A stretch of DNA of 64,000 bases from an uncultured Candidatus Melainabacteria bacterium (GCA_934757275.1 CAKVLN010000002.1:299195-363194), one strand, 5' to 3'; positions 45,003 through 54,119 are shown, counted from the first letter of the stretch. The notes: generated by a model from the letters alone, not told the origin. Numbers and translations: made by a program.

Positions 45003-45107
45003 TGCAATACTATGACTCGTAGTTTGCATTCAACTTCGTAGTATTCCGACTTTAACGGTTGCGGCACAGCAGCGGATTTTCACCACATTTTCCTCGTTAT
45101 TTAGTTT
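45003..45107 (-). promoter_or_regulatory. Cobalamin (B12) riboswitch aptamer
   Basis: Minus strand, 5' to 3': GAGGAAAATG, GGTGAAAATCC, then CTGTGCCGCAACCGT (the P4-J core), GTCGGAATACTACG arm, and a 3' B12 box GAGTCATAGTATTGC. These match the order and spacing of the RF00174 cobalamin class (GGGAA / GGTGAAAATCC / CCCGCAACTGT / GAGTCAGA..ACCTGC). It lies directly upstream of the 44942 gene and downstream of a sigma-70 promoter. Confidence 0.88.
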
Positions 45108-45113
45108 TACTTA

Positions 45114-45142
45114 ATCGTATGATAAGCAAGAGAAAATGTCAA
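45114..45142 (-). promoter_or_regulatory. Sigma-70 promoter of the cobalamin-riboswitch operon
   Basis: Minus strand TTGACA (45142-45137), 17-base spacer, TACGAT (45119-45114). Predicted start near 45107, at the 5' edge of the aptamer. Confidence 0.82.
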
Positions 45143-45171
45143 AGTTGATAGTAGCTTTTGATTAAGTTAAT

Positions 45172-45240
45172 AACACCCTCTCCCGCCTTCGGCACCCTCC
45201 CCATGTAAAGCTAATAAAAGGGGAGGGCGTAATTTGCGTC
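45172..45240. repeat. Dispersed repeat fragment between pcrA and riboswitch
   Basis: ACACCCTCTCCCGCCTTCGG ... AAAGGGGAGGGCGTAATTTGCG, related to the CCCTCTCCCG modules at 23.1 and 63.5 kb; inverted CCCTCCCC/GGGGAGGG could form a hairpin after pcrA. Confidence 0.7.
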
Positions 45241-45253
45241 TAAAAAAGTAGCT

Positions 45254-47827
45254 TTATATTTTTTTCAACCTTGCATAAGTTGCGTCCATTGCTTTTTTGC
45301 CCATTTTGCCAAAATCAATTGTATACATTGTACTTTCGCCAATTTGAATTACATCAGCAATCTCGCCTACACCCAATTTTTCGTGGAATACTCTTTCGCC
45401 AACATTAAAGAAATATTGCGTTGCAGTGTTTTTTAAAGCCTCTTCTTTTTGCTTTTCCTCCAAACGAATAGCCTCTTGGCGTCTTTCTTCCTCAAGCTTT
45501 CTTTTCATTACATTATCTTCAAAGAAAGCTTTGATTTTTGCTTCTTCCTTTTCTTTGTTAATTGGATTCTTCTTCAAAATCATTCGGCTTGGAGTTCGTT
45601 GAACAACATTGGTAGTTTTTTTCGCAGTTGGCGCAACAAAGTTTTTGCCAAAACCAGTTGAATTATTACTTTTTGAAGATGGAGCAACGAAATTTGCACC
45701 AAAACCTGTTGAAGGTTTTACATATCCATCAGAGTTAAATGATGCGCTAGAAGATTTTTTAGGTGCGCTCTTTTCTGAACCATATCGACTATTATTGCCA
45801 TACTTTCCACCTTGAACCTTTTTAACGGCACTTGTAAAAGTACTTCTATGGTCTGAATAATCAGAGAAAGCAGATTCTTCATTTTCTACAAGAGTTGAAG
45901 GAATTTCTTCTAAAAATCTACTTGGTGTATAGTATTTGTATTCACCCCACATTTGACGACGTTTTGCAGTAGTCAAATAAAGTTTATTTTCAGCTCTTGT
46001 AACACCTACATACATCAAGCGGCGTTCTTCTTCTAGCTCAGACAAGCTGTTTGAGCATCTTGCAGAAGGGAAAATTCCTTCGTCACAACCTGCTAAAAAT
46101 ACGATTGGAAATTCCAAACCTTTTGATGCGTGCAAAGTCATCAAAGTTACGTTATTAGCAATTTCTTCCATTCCATCAATATCAGAAACAAGAGAAACTT
46201 GTGATAAAAATTCGCCCAACTCATTGTCTTGTTCTTCTGGCTCAAATTCATTTGCTACGTTTACCAACTCTTGCAAGTTCTCTATTCTCGTAACGTCTTC
46301 ATCTGCACCAGTCGCTTGTAATTCCCTCAAATAACCGCTCTTCTCTAAAATCAAGCTCAAAAATTCTGGCAAGCTATATCTTGATTGAGCCTCTTTAAGT
46401 TTCTCGACCAAAGTCGCAAAATCTTTTAATTTTGTAGCCGTGCCTGATTTTATAGTCGAAATGTTATCTACATCTTTTATTGCCATATACAAGCTTATAT
46501 CGTTTTCATCAGCATAATCTTGCAAATGTTTAAGCGTTGTTTCACCGATTGCACGTTTTGGAACATTAATAATTCTACGCAAAGACTGCGAATCGTCTGG
46601 GTTGTAAATCAATTTCAAGTATGCAATCGCATCTTTAATTTCTTTACGGTCATAGAATTTTAAGCCGCCATAAATTCTATAAGGAATACCAGCTGCAATC
46701 AAAGCTTCTTCTAACGCACGAGATTGAGCGTTTGTTCTATAAAGAATTGCGAACTGGTTATAATTTTCAGAGGTATCACGTATAGATTTAACGATATAAT
46801 TCGCCTCATCTGCCTCATCTTGAGCTTCATAAAGTGAAATTTTTTCGCCATCGCCTTTTTGAGAGTAAAGAACCTTATCTACACGCTCTTCGTTATTTTC
46901 AATAATAGCGTTTGCTGCGTTCAAAATATTTGCAGTCGAACGATAATTCTGCTCAAGTTTAACTAATTTAGCTTTTGGAAAATCGTTTTGGAAGTTCATA
47001 ATGATTCTAAAATCCGCACCACGCCAGCTATAAATTGATTGGTCGACATCACCTACAACGCAGAGTGAACGACTTTCAGGAATATCAGACTGCAAATTTG
47101 TATAAAGAGCTTTTACCAATTGGTATTGAGCTTGGTTTGTATCTTGATATTCGTCCACCATAATATGTTGGAACTTGTCGTAATATTTTTTTCTAACCTC
47201 TGCATTTTGTTCTAGAAGTTTTACGCACAACATAAGCATATCGTCAAAATCTATTGCGTTGTTATTGTTAAGTGCATTTTCGTAAAATTCAAATACTTGG
47301 GCAATTTTTTGAGATTTAAAATCTCTTGCAAATGTCGCAAAAGTATACGCATCTTGCATTTTGTTCTTAGCATTAGAAATAACTGCTTTAATTAATTTTG
47401 GCTGATAAATTTTATCATCAAGATTAAGTTTTTTTATTGCTTGCTTAATAACTGCAACTGAATCTGTTTCATCATAAATAGTAAAATTTTTGTCCAATTT
47501 TTTACCAGATTGGAACGAATAGTTTTCGATATCTTGTCTTAATATACGACCGCAAATACTGTGGAAAGTCCCTACCCACATATATTTTACAATATTCTCG
47601 CCTAGAATCTTTGAAAGACGCTCTTTCATTTCTTTAGCCGCTTTGTTTGTAAACGTTACAGCAAGAATCTTGCCTGCAATAGCACCATTTTGTATCATAT
47701 AAGCTATTCTTGAGGTCAAAACTTTTGTTTTGCCACTACCTGCGCCTGCTAAAATAAGCAACGCTCCTTGTGTAGTTTTTGCTGCTTCTAACTGTTCTTT
47801 ATTAAGGTTTTCTAAAATATTTTCCAT
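45254..47827 (-). CDS. pcrA: ATP-dependent DNA helicase PcrA/UvrD
   Basis: 857 residues, superfamily 1A 3'-5' helicase for repair and plasmid-type replication. Walker A AGAGSGKT (residues 27-34), DEYQDTN Walker B, QNYRSTANIL, and VTRAENKLYL. The C-terminal ~150 residues are low-complexity with a short tandem repeat TGFGANFVAP/TGFGKNFVAP and a terminal VGERVFHEKLGVGEI domain, the Tudor/KOW-like RNA polymerase-binding end of PcrA. Faces the DprA-like gene. Confidence 0.97.
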   Translation of the reverse strand: MENILENLNKEQLEAAKTTQGALLILAGAGSGKTKVLTSRIAYMIQNGAIAGKILAVTFTNKAAKEMKERLSKILGENIVKYMWVGTFHSICGRILRQDIENYSFQSGKKLDKNFTIYDETDSVAVIKQAIKKLNLDDKIYQPKLIKAVISNAKNKMQDAYTFATFARDFKSQKIAQVFEFYENALNNNNAIDFDDMLMLCVKLLEQNAEVRKKYYDKFQHIMVDEYQDTNQAQYQLVKALYTNLQSDIPESRSLCVVGDVDQSIYSWRGADFRIIMNFQNDFPKAKLVKLEQNYRSTANILNAANAIIENNEERVDKVLYSQKGDGEKISLYEAQDEADEANYIVKSIRDTSENYNQFAILYRTNAQSRALEEALIAAGIPYRIYGGLKFYDRKEIKDAIAYLKLIYNPDDSQSLRRIINVPKRAIGETTLKHLQDYADENDISLYMAIKDVDNISTIKSGTATKLKDFATLVEKLKEAQSRYSLPEFLSLILEKSGYLRELQATGADEDVTRIENLQELVNVANEFEPEEQDNELGEFLSQVSLVSDIDGMEEIANNVTLMTLHASKGLEFPIVFLAGCDEGIFPSARCSNSLSELEEERRLMYVGVTRAENKLYLTTAKRRQMWGEYKYYTPSRFLEEIPSTLVENEESAFSDYSDHRSTFTSAVKKVQGGKYGNNSRYGSEKSAPKKSSSASFNSDGYVKPSTGFGANFVAPSSKSNNSTGFGKNFVAPTAKKTTNVVQRTPSRMILKKNPINKEKEEAKIKAFFEDNVMKRKLEEERRQEAIRLEEKQKEEALKNTATQYFFNVGERVFHEKLGVGEIADVIQIGESTMYTIDFGKMGKKAMDATYARLKKI

Positions 47828-47914
47828 TCCCCTATTCCCAAATTGCCTATTTTGTGATATTATATATCAGCATACAAAGAAAATAATTATTTTTCAATTT
47901 AAAAAGGTGGTACA

Positions 47915-48490
47915 ATGAACGAAATTTTTAATTCTATTGACGATGAACAAAAGCAGCCTTCTATTATGGTTCCAATGGGTGATTTAGATACAGCTGAGCA
48001 TGCTCCAGATACAGTGGACGAGCTTGCGATGGAATTGGCTACTATAAAACAACCCGCCAAAAGAATTGCGATTATTGGTTCAAGAAACCTTGCTATTACA
48101 CACCAACAAATGATTGAAACTTTGTCAACTGCTCTTGTTAGACAAGGCAATACAATCATTACTTCTGGTGGTTCATGCGGTACAAACGCAGCCGCTATTA
48201 GAGGTGCGATGAAGTCTAACCCAGACAAATTGAAAGTTATTTTACCTCAAACAATCGGTCAACAACCTTCTGACGTTCAAGACCAATTAATCGGCGTTCC
48301 AAACATCGTTGAACATTCTGATAGAGCTATGATGACTTTGGCTGACGCATCAAGAGTTTGTAACAGAGAAATTATTGATGATTGCAATCAGTTAATCTGT
48401 TTCTTATCTCATACAAGTAAAACTCTTCACAAAGCGATTGATTACGCAGAAGAAAACCACAAAGTAGTAACAGTATTCTATTTGGATTAG
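47915..48490 (+). CDS. DprA/SLOG-like Rossmann protein
   Basis: 191 residues. RIAIIGSRN near residue 50, TSGGSCGTNAAAIRGAM in the middle and ETD-like ADASRVCNREI resemble DprA/Smf and LOG nucleotide-binding folds; short proteins of this kind are annotated as DNA recombination-mediator protein A in Cyanobacteria. It lacks the SAM and winged-helix domains of full DprA, so a role in recombination is unproven. SD AAAAGGTGG. Followed six bases later by the HEAT-repeat gene. Confidence 0.8.
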   Translation: MNEIFNSIDDEQKQPSIMVPMGDLDTAEHAPDTVDELAMELATIKQPAKRIAIIGSRNLAITHQQMIETLSTALVRQGNTIITSGGSCGTNAAAIRGAMKSNPDKLKVILPQTIGQQPSDVQDQLIGVPNIVEHSDRAMMTLADASRVCNREIIDDCNQLICFLSHTSKTLHKAIDYAEENHKVVTVFYLD

Positions 48491-48496
48491 TGAATT

Positions 48497-49672
48497 ATGG
48501 ATTTGATAAAGAAACTCACAGGTAAAAACCCTGCTGAGTATGAAGTTGTCGCAAAATCACTTGTAGACAATTCAGATGTGTCGCTTTTTGCGAAATTAGT
48601 AAAGCAAGATGATTTTTTGTTTGATTTTGTAAAAAACAACGTAGCAAAACGTATTCAGATGGCTTGCAACAAAGACAATTACTTGAATTTGTTGAACTTT
48701 TTTGAATACTATTCACCTTCTTACGAAACAGTGTTTGCAGAAACCTTGTTCAAGTTTGGCGGAATAGAATTGTTGCCAGTAATCAAAGAGATTTATATAA
48801 ACGGTGATGACAACAAAAAAACATACGCAACAAAATTCTTTTTGTTTGTTCCAAATGAATATTTAGAGGAATTATTGCCACTGCTTAGACGTTCTGCAAA
48901 ATCTAAATTTGAGCCACTAAGCATCAATTCTATTGAAATTCTTGCAAAGATGAATGATGAAGTATCAAAACAAGAAGCAATAGAAAGGTTGAGTTCTGAT
49001 GACGAGTTTGAAAAATACAATGCAATAAAATTTTTGGTTTCTTATCAAGCAAAAGATGCTTTAAAACAGATTTTAGAGGTGATGAAAAAATCTACGCTAT
49101 CTGAAAATATAGCTTCAGAAATTCCTTATCTTATTTCTATAGAAGAGCTTTTAAATCAAAATTTAGATGATGGCGTTTTGGTCTTGAGCCATATTGTCAA
49201 TGCTATACCAGAAATAATTCCGCCATCTGCAGTTTTAGATTACAATTTGTACAACATTTTTGAGAATTTGTACCACGAGAATTTGACAAGCACCTCTGCA
49301 ATTTTGCTAAGACTTGCTAAAGATAAGTTTTCAGAATTGCTTTCAAATGAAGAATACTTGTTTGATTGCGACAAAAATACAAAAGACGAAGTGCAAGCAA
49401 TTGGAAAACTTCTGAATAAGATAAATGAGCAAAAATTGAACAGTCTACTTTATGAAGAATTGTATGAAGAAAGCGATTTTGTATTTTTTGCAGTAGATTT
49501 TGTTGATGATATTGAAGAGCTTGAAACTCTGCTTGACAGCAAAAATCAGACATTATTGTTGAAAGTGTTGACGCTATTAAAAGAAAAACAGGCTCTAAAA
49601 GCGTCGCACAAAGAAATTGCACTTAATAACGTAACTTGCGAAGATATAAAACAAATTATCAATGTTTTGTAA
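48497..49672 (+). CDS. HEAT-repeat-like alpha-solenoid protein
   Basis: 391 residues, all-helical. Repeated pairs of helices with Leu/Ile spacing (for example EYLEELLPLLRRSAKS, SINSIEILAKMND, QEAIERLSSDDEFEKYNAIKFLVSYQAKDALKQILEVM) fit a HEAT or ARM-type solenoid. No catalytic motif, signal or membrane helix. Close to the DprA-like gene, perhaps cotranscribed. Protein-interaction scaffold by class; partner unknown. Confidence 0.8.
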   Translation: MDLIKKLTGKNPAEYEVVAKSLVDNSDVSLFAKLVKQDDFLFDFVKNNVAKRIQMACNKDNYLNLLNFFEYYSPSYETVFAETLFKFGGIELLPVIKEIYINGDDNKKTYATKFFLFVPNEYLEELLPLLRRSAKSKFEPLSINSIEILAKMNDEVSKQEAIERLSSDDEFEKYNAIKFLVSYQAKDALKQILEVMKKSTLSENIASEIPYLISIEELLNQNLDDGVLVLSHIVNAIPEIIPPSAVLDYNLYNIFENLYHENLTSTSAILLRLAKDKFSELLSNEEYLFDCDKNTKDEVQAIGKLLNKINEQKLNSLLYEELYEESDFVFFAVDFVDDIEELETLLDSKNQTLLLKVLTLLKEKQALKASHKEIALNNVTCEDIKQIINVL

Positions 49673-49689
49673 CACATTTTTGCACAATA

Positions 49690-49893
49690 AAAAGAAAAAC
49701 CCTTCAAAAAATCGAAGGGTTTGGAATCTTGTTTAATAATTCCTCATGTGTAGAAGGTTAGTGTGTAGGTTGTATGAAAGGTTTGTGTTATGTGTTTCGT
49801 GTTTATTTAATGTTTGTCGTTTTTAAATTTCATTTTCGACTTACATATATATAAAGTATATTTCTCTTCAAGAATTGCACTATACGTTTTATA
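49690..49893 (-). ncRNA. Candidate minus-strand small RNA, CA-rich, ending in intrinsic terminator
   Basis: No convincing ORF (longest are 4-8 codons). On the minus strand the RNA would be G-poor and unstructured, with three ACCT-type stretches (AAACCTTTC, CAACCTAC, TAACCTTCT) complementary to ribosome binding sites, and end at AAACCCTTC/GAAGGGTTT followed by TTCTTTTT (49697-49722). A separate terminator serves lpdA upstream, so this hairpin needs its own transcript. Confidence 0.35.
49691..49722 (-). terminator. Intrinsic terminator, minus strand, no matching gene
   Basis: AAACCCTTC (minus 49722-49714) with GAAGGGTTT (49705-49697), loop GATTTTTT, then TTCTTTTT. Weak on the plus strand, where GGAATC follows. 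Confidence 0.75.
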
Positions 49894-49930
49894 TTGTTAC
49901 AAAACTTTACAATTAAAAATTGATAGCACA

Positions 49931-49964
49931 AAAAAGCCCCTAAATTAGCATATTAGGGGCTTTA
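49931..49964 (-). terminator. Intrinsic terminator of lpdA
   Basis: AAAGCCCCTAA/TTAGGGGCTTT stem with T-tract on the minus strand, ten bases after the lpdA stop. Confidence 0.9.
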
Positions 49965-49974
49965 AACTCTTATA

Positions 49975-51198
49975 TTACATATTTATTATTAAATCAAAAA
50001 TTCCCTCTGAATATGTAGGGTGCGCAAAGCATACCTTTTTCAAATCATCAATTTTTAAATTATTCTGCATTGCTACCAAAATTGTATGAATCAAAGAAGA
50101 CGCCTCTTTTGACACAATATGCGCTCCTTTAATTAATTCCTCTTTAGTTATTATTTTTATAAACCCTTCTGTCGCATCGTCACACCAAGCTTTTCCAAGC
50201 GCAGTGATTGGAAGTTTTGAAATTTTATAACTATCGTCAACATCTTGCTCTCTCAAGCCCACCCAAGCAATTTCAGGCTCGCCATAAATTACTGATGGCA
50301 CTAACTTTTTGTCAAAATCAACACCCAATGCCAATGCCTTTGCCTGATGAATAGCATAATGAGCAAGTTGAATTTCACCGCAAGCATCACCAATCACATC
50401 ACCCTCGCATGCCAGACAAATTGGTTGTCTTCCTGTCGCTACCAAAATAAAATCTGGCAAAATTTCCACGCCTGATTTTAATAATACTGTTTTATTTTTG
50501 ATTTCCTGAACACAATCATTCAAATAGAATTTTATCTTCTTTTGTTTGAAAATTCTTTCTATTCGTTTTGATACCTCTGTATCCGCAAGCGGAACAAGAT
50601 GTTCTGCCATTTCTACAACAGAAACTTCTACATCAAAATTTGACAAAATTCTTGCCCATTCTGTACCTATTGCACCAGAACCTACTATTAAAACTGATTT
50701 TGGCAGAGTTTTTATCTTCAAAATATCATCAGAACTTAATATAAACTCGCCATCAAATTCCAAGCCCTTAATTTCTCTAGGTTTAGAACCAGTCGCAACA
50801 ATGATTTTACCAACTTCATAAGTCGCACTCTGTGTTTTTATGAAATTATTTTCTACACAAGCCTCTTCATAAATCATCTTTACGCCAGAATTTTTAACAG
50901 CTAATTCTAGAGATTTACGAATTTTTTCAATAGTTTTATCTTTTTTCTCAACAACCTTGGAAAAATCGAAATTAAAATTCTCAAAACTTATACCTAAATC
51001 ATTAGCATTCTTGATTTGTTGATACAATTCTGATGAGTGCAAAAAAGATTTGGTCGGAATACAACCTCTATTCAAGCAAGTACCACCCATACAATCTTTT
51101 TCAAATAAAACAACTGATTTTCCTTGTTTTGCCAAAAACATGCCAGCAGTATAACCAGCTGGACCTCCACCTATAATTCCATAATCAAATTTTTCCAT
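49975..51198 (-). CDS. lpdA: Dihydrolipoyl dehydrogenase-like flavoprotein (compact)
   Basis: 407 residues versus the usual 450-475. FAD site YGIIGGGPAGYTAGMFLAKQG, redox pair Cys41/Cys46 in GGTCLNRGCIPTKS, NAD site IVGSGAIGTEWARIL, and the C-terminal AHPTYSEG with catalytic His. About 25-30 residues are missing between the ATGRQP motif and the GDVIGDA FAD loop, compared with the family pattern; the frame is intact, so this is a real deletion, not a frameshift. E3 of a 2-oxoacid or glycine cleavage complex is likely; a stand-alone disulfide reductase is possible. Confidence 0.9.
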   Translation of the reverse strand: MEKFDYGIIGGGPAGYTAGMFLAKQGKSVVLFEKDCMGGTCLNRGCIPTKSFLHSSELYQQIKNANDLGISFENFNFDFSKVVEKKDKTIEKIRKSLELAVKNSGVKMIYEEACVENNFIKTQSATYEVGKIIVATGSKPREIKGLEFDGEFILSSDDILKIKTLPKSVLIVGSGAIGTEWARILSNFDVEVSVVEMAEHLVPLADTEVSKRIERIFKQKKIKFYLNDCVQEIKNKTVLLKSGVEILPDFILVATGRQPICLACEGDVIGDACGEIQLAHYAIHQAKALALGVDFDKKLVPSVIYGEPEIAWVGLREQDVDDSYKISKLPITALGKAWCDDATEGFIKIITKEELIKGAHIVSKEASSLIHTILVAMQNNLKIDDLKKVCFAHPTYSEGIFDLIINM

Positions 51199-51266
51199 AA
51201 ATGCATTCTAGCATTATTTTTTTTATTGTGCAAATTTGAGGAATTGTAACAATAAGTTTAATAAAA

Positions 51267-51830
51267 CTAAACTTTCATACTGCCTGAATTTTGTGAACGA
51301 TTGTTCAAATATTTTTTTTGAATATCAGAAGCCATCGTATTTCTAATCACAGGAGTGATAATATTTGAGGATAAAATACTTGCCCCAACAGTTCCAACAG
51401 TTGTTGCAAAGTTTTTATAAGCATAATAAGATTCTGTAGGGAATTTTGGCTCGTTTTTAAGAACTTCATCTAAGTCCAAAGAAAGTTTACCAACTTTATC
51501 GCCATACAAATCTTTGTTCTTATTAAGAAATTCTCTAACCTTAGTTGGTGCAATTTTACCAGTTGATGCCATCTTTGAAATAATTTTCTTTGTTGCTTGA
51601 GTTACCAAAAAGAAAGAACCTATATTTACAACTGCGTCTAAAAACTCTTGTGGTACTAAAAAGCTCTTTTGCTCTTTGGAAATTTTAGGGTTAAACATTA
51701 CTGCGCCAATTTGTGCTAAAGATGATAAGCCCCAACCAATAGTACCCGTTACGACAAGCATTGTTGCCGTATTTTTTTTAAAATTATTGTAAACCCATTC
51801 AAGCCCTTTTTGGAAAGGAGAACTATTCAT
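51267..51830 (-). CDS. Hypothetical membrane protein (second of pair)
   Basis: 187 residues from the ATG at 51830 (MNSSPFQKGLEW), chosen for the GGAGG six bases upstream, inside the end of the previous gene; a longer frame from 51851 is less likely. Three hydrophobic segments (about 22-45, 65-86 and 145-165) linked by basic loops. No family recognised. The stop codon of the upstream gene lies within its first codons (ATGAATAG overlap). Confidence 0.8.
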   Translation of the reverse strand: MNSSPFQKGLEWVYNNFKKNTATMLVVTGTIGWGLSSLAQIGAVMFNPKISKEQKSFLVPQEFLDAVVNIGSFFLVTQATKKIISKMASTGKIAPTKVREFLNKNKDLYGDKVGKLSLDLDEVLKNEPKFPTESYYAYKNFATTVGTVGASILSSNIITPVIRNTMASDIQKKYLNNRSQNSGSMKV

Positions 51831-52416
51831 GTTTTTCCTCCTTCTTTTCATTCAGCTTGTTCGTTAAAAAGACTGTTAGTGGAGCATCTAAAACAAAGTT
51901 TGTAATGCACATTGCAAGTATTGCTAATGCACTCGATAAAGCACTTCTATAATTTTTTAAGAATTTTTCATTCTTTGCTATTTCTGTTAAATACTTTTTC
52001 GGTAACAGAGCTTTACTAAACTTTGATTTGCCATTCACATCTGTCATCTTAGCTACACCCTCGTAAGCAGAGCCTCTTACAAGTATACCAACACAAGTAC
52101 CTGCAATAATTTTTGCAATTGTTCTATTCCTTGCAACTCTGCGGGTTTCTTTATCGACTTTGTGGTTATTATAGTCAATTGCTGGTTGTGTAATAATCGC
52201 TGTTGCACCCATTATTGCACGATTTTGTGCAGGCTTAGATACCCAGTTATCAAATTTATTCCAATGATCAATTTTTTTAGCTGATTCATTTTGTGTTTGA
52301 GAAGGCAATGTGTCTAGAATTTTCTGAGCGACACGACGTTTTAGGTTAGTCCAAGAACTACCCTTTTTGCCTTGCATTGAAACGCTATTATTATATTGTA
52401 TCGGCTGTATATTCAT
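51823..52416 (-). CDS. Hypothetical membrane protein (first of pair)
   Basis: 197 residues. N-terminus MNIQPIQYNNSVSMQGKKG is polar with an M-x-G variant of the short N-terminal signature. Hydrophobic segments near 70-90, 110-128 and 165-188. A basic stretch (VDKETRRVARNRTIAK) separates the first two. Translationally coupled to the next gene. A TTGTTACAA word lies ~60 bp upstream. Not recognised. Confidence 0.8.
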   Translation of the reverse strand: MNIQPIQYNNSVSMQGKKGSSWTNLKRRVAQKILDTLPSQTQNESAKKIDHWNKFDNWVSKPAQNRAIMGATAIITQPAIDYNNHKVDKETRRVARNRTIAKIIAGTCVGILVRGSAYEGVAKMTDVNGKSKFSKALLPKKYLTEIAKNEKFLKNYRSALSSALAILAMCITNFVLDAPLTVFLTNKLNEKKEEKHE

Positions 52417-52551
52417 AACACTTCTTCCTAGAAGTATAAAACATGTGAAGGTCTGAAATTGACTTTTATTAAGAAATTGTTACAAAAATTTTACATTTGA
52501 TAAATTTTAACTTGAGATTTTAAACTCCCTTCACTCTGCGATTTTATACAA

Positions 52552-52620
52552 TACCCTCCCGCATTCGTAACTCGCTTTCGTTCGAACAACTGTGACCTCC
52601 CCCAACTAGGGCGGTTTAGC
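52552..52620. repeat. Dispersed repeat module in the 52417-52928 gap
   Basis: CCCTCCCGCATTCGTAACTCGC...ACTGTGACCTCCCCCAACTAGGGCGGTTTA, a diverged copy of the 4688-4756 module. The rest of the gap holds a terminator (52643-52682) and AT-rich DNA with no ORF. Confidence 0.75.
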
Positions 52621-52642
52621 TATTTCACTTATTGTTATTTAG

Positions 52643-52684
52643 TCGCAAAAAAAAAGCTATGAACTTTTTATCGTGCATAGCTGT
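52643..52684 (-). terminator. Intrinsic terminator on minus strand without an assigned gene
   Basis: Minus strand AGCTATG ... CATAGCT with a 14-base loop followed by T9. The nearest upstream minus-strand signal is TATACT near 52721; any transcript would be short (~80 bases). Confidence 0.6.
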
Positions 52685-52928
52685 TGATTAGGGATATGTG
52701 TATCGTCGTTTTTTAAGGAGTATAGATATATATTAGCAGTAGTTTTTTAAAATAAAATCATCAAAACGTATGATTTTCTTAACAAATCTTAACAAAAATA
52801 TTACAAGAAAGAATTATAGCTCAACTAGGCTAAAACCTTTTACTTAGGTTTATTCGGTATTAGTATCATTGAAAAAAGATTATTATATACTAGAATTAGA
52901 TAAGTAGACTAGACGGGAGTTGGGTTTT

Positions 52929-54119
52929 ATGAATATTGATAAAAAAAAGTTAACAGTACAAATACTTGCATTTGCAGGGTTGCTACTCTCTATTAAATTG
53001 GCATGTATATATTACGTAGCAAACTATGAAAAATACGCACTTTCAAGTTTCTGTTCTATAAATGAGTTTGTTGACTGCGACGGAGCTGCACGCTCTACAG
53101 TTTCTCAATTCTGGGGAATTCCACTTGCATACTGGGGAATCTTCTTCTATATAACAGTATTGTTCCTAACTGTTGTCGACCGATTTAAAAAATTCCGTTT
53201 TCTAAAGTTTTTAGAAGTATTCAAAAATTCTATGTCATACATTAGCATGCTGGGAACTCTTGCGTTTACGTGTTCAATGGTTTTAGCAGGTTTGAGTATC
53301 TTTAAAATTCACAAATTGTGCATTTTATGTTTCATTACTTATTTTATAGACCTATTTATAGCTATTGTTGCCTCATCTGGCAGTTTTAAAAACCTTATCA
53401 GCTCTTTCAAAACAACAGTTATAGATTTCATTGCTGGAGCTAAGCAATATACAAAAACCTTCATCGTTTTATTGATACTTGCTACGTCTTTCTTAGTTTA
53501 TAGCGGAACAACATACAGCTTTGTTCCACATATCAAGCAACAAAAAGCTATCATGAAATATAGAAATATGAAGTTCAATCCTTATCGAGTTAAAGGTAAT
53601 ACTCTAGGTGCAGAAGATGGTGACGTTGTAATTGAGCTTTATTCAGATTATGTTTGCCCAATTTGTTACATAGAGAATATAATGTTGCATGAAGCAGTTA
53701 AAGATTTTTCAAACATCAAAATAATTCACCACAATTTACCTTTCGACAAAGAATGCAACCCATATATTTCAATAAATATGCACCCGAACGCTTGTTTTAT
53801 GGCAAAAGGCGCAATCGCAGCTGGCAAACAAGGAAATTATTGGGAAATGAGTTCTTTATTGTATGAAAACCAGCCTACAAACATCAATGCAATGCTTAAA
53901 CTTGCAGAACAATTAGGTTTTAACAAAGATAAGTTTGTAAAAGATTTAGAAGCTGATACTACATCAAAAGAAATTGAAAAGGAATTATTTCAAGCTAACA
54001 AGCTTGAAATAGACAGTACACCAACTATATACATTAATGGTGACAAAATAGTTGGCGTAAAACCTTATTATGAGTTGAAGGATTTGTTAATAGAACATGG
54101 AGCAAAACCACGAAAATAA
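52929..54119 (+). CDS. VKOR-DsbA fusion: disulfide bond formation oxidoreductase
   Basis: 396 residues from ATG 52929 (SD GGGAG). Residues 1-145 are a VKOR domain with four to five helices, Cys42 and Cys50 in the loop and the quinone-side C130-I-L-C133 pair. A further helix (~177-195) leads to a thioredoxin/DsbA domain with C242-P-I-C245 and cis-Pro in STPTIYI. It oxidises exported proteins and passes electrons to quinone; the fusion is characteristic of Cyanobacteria-line bacteria. Overlaps queH by 23 bases. Confidence 0.95.
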   Translation: MNIDKKKLTVQILAFAGLLLSIKLACIYYVANYEKYALSSFCSINEFVDCDGAARSTVSQFWGIPLAYWGIFFYITVLFLTVVDRFKKFRFLKFLEVFKNSMSYISMLGTLAFTCSMVLAGLSIFKIHKLCILCFITYFIDLFIAIVASSGSFKNLISSFKTTVIDFIAGAKQYTKTFIVLLILATSFLVYSGTTYSFVPHIKQQKAIMKYRNMKFNPYRVKGNTLGAEDGDVVIELYSDYVCPICYIENIMLHEAVKDFSNIKIIHHNLPFDKECNPYISINMHPNACFMAKGAIAAGKQGNYWEMSSLLYENQPTNINAMLKLAEQLGFNKDKFVKDLEADTTSKEIEKELFQANKLEIDSTPTIYINGDKIVGVKPYYELKDLLIEHGAKPRK

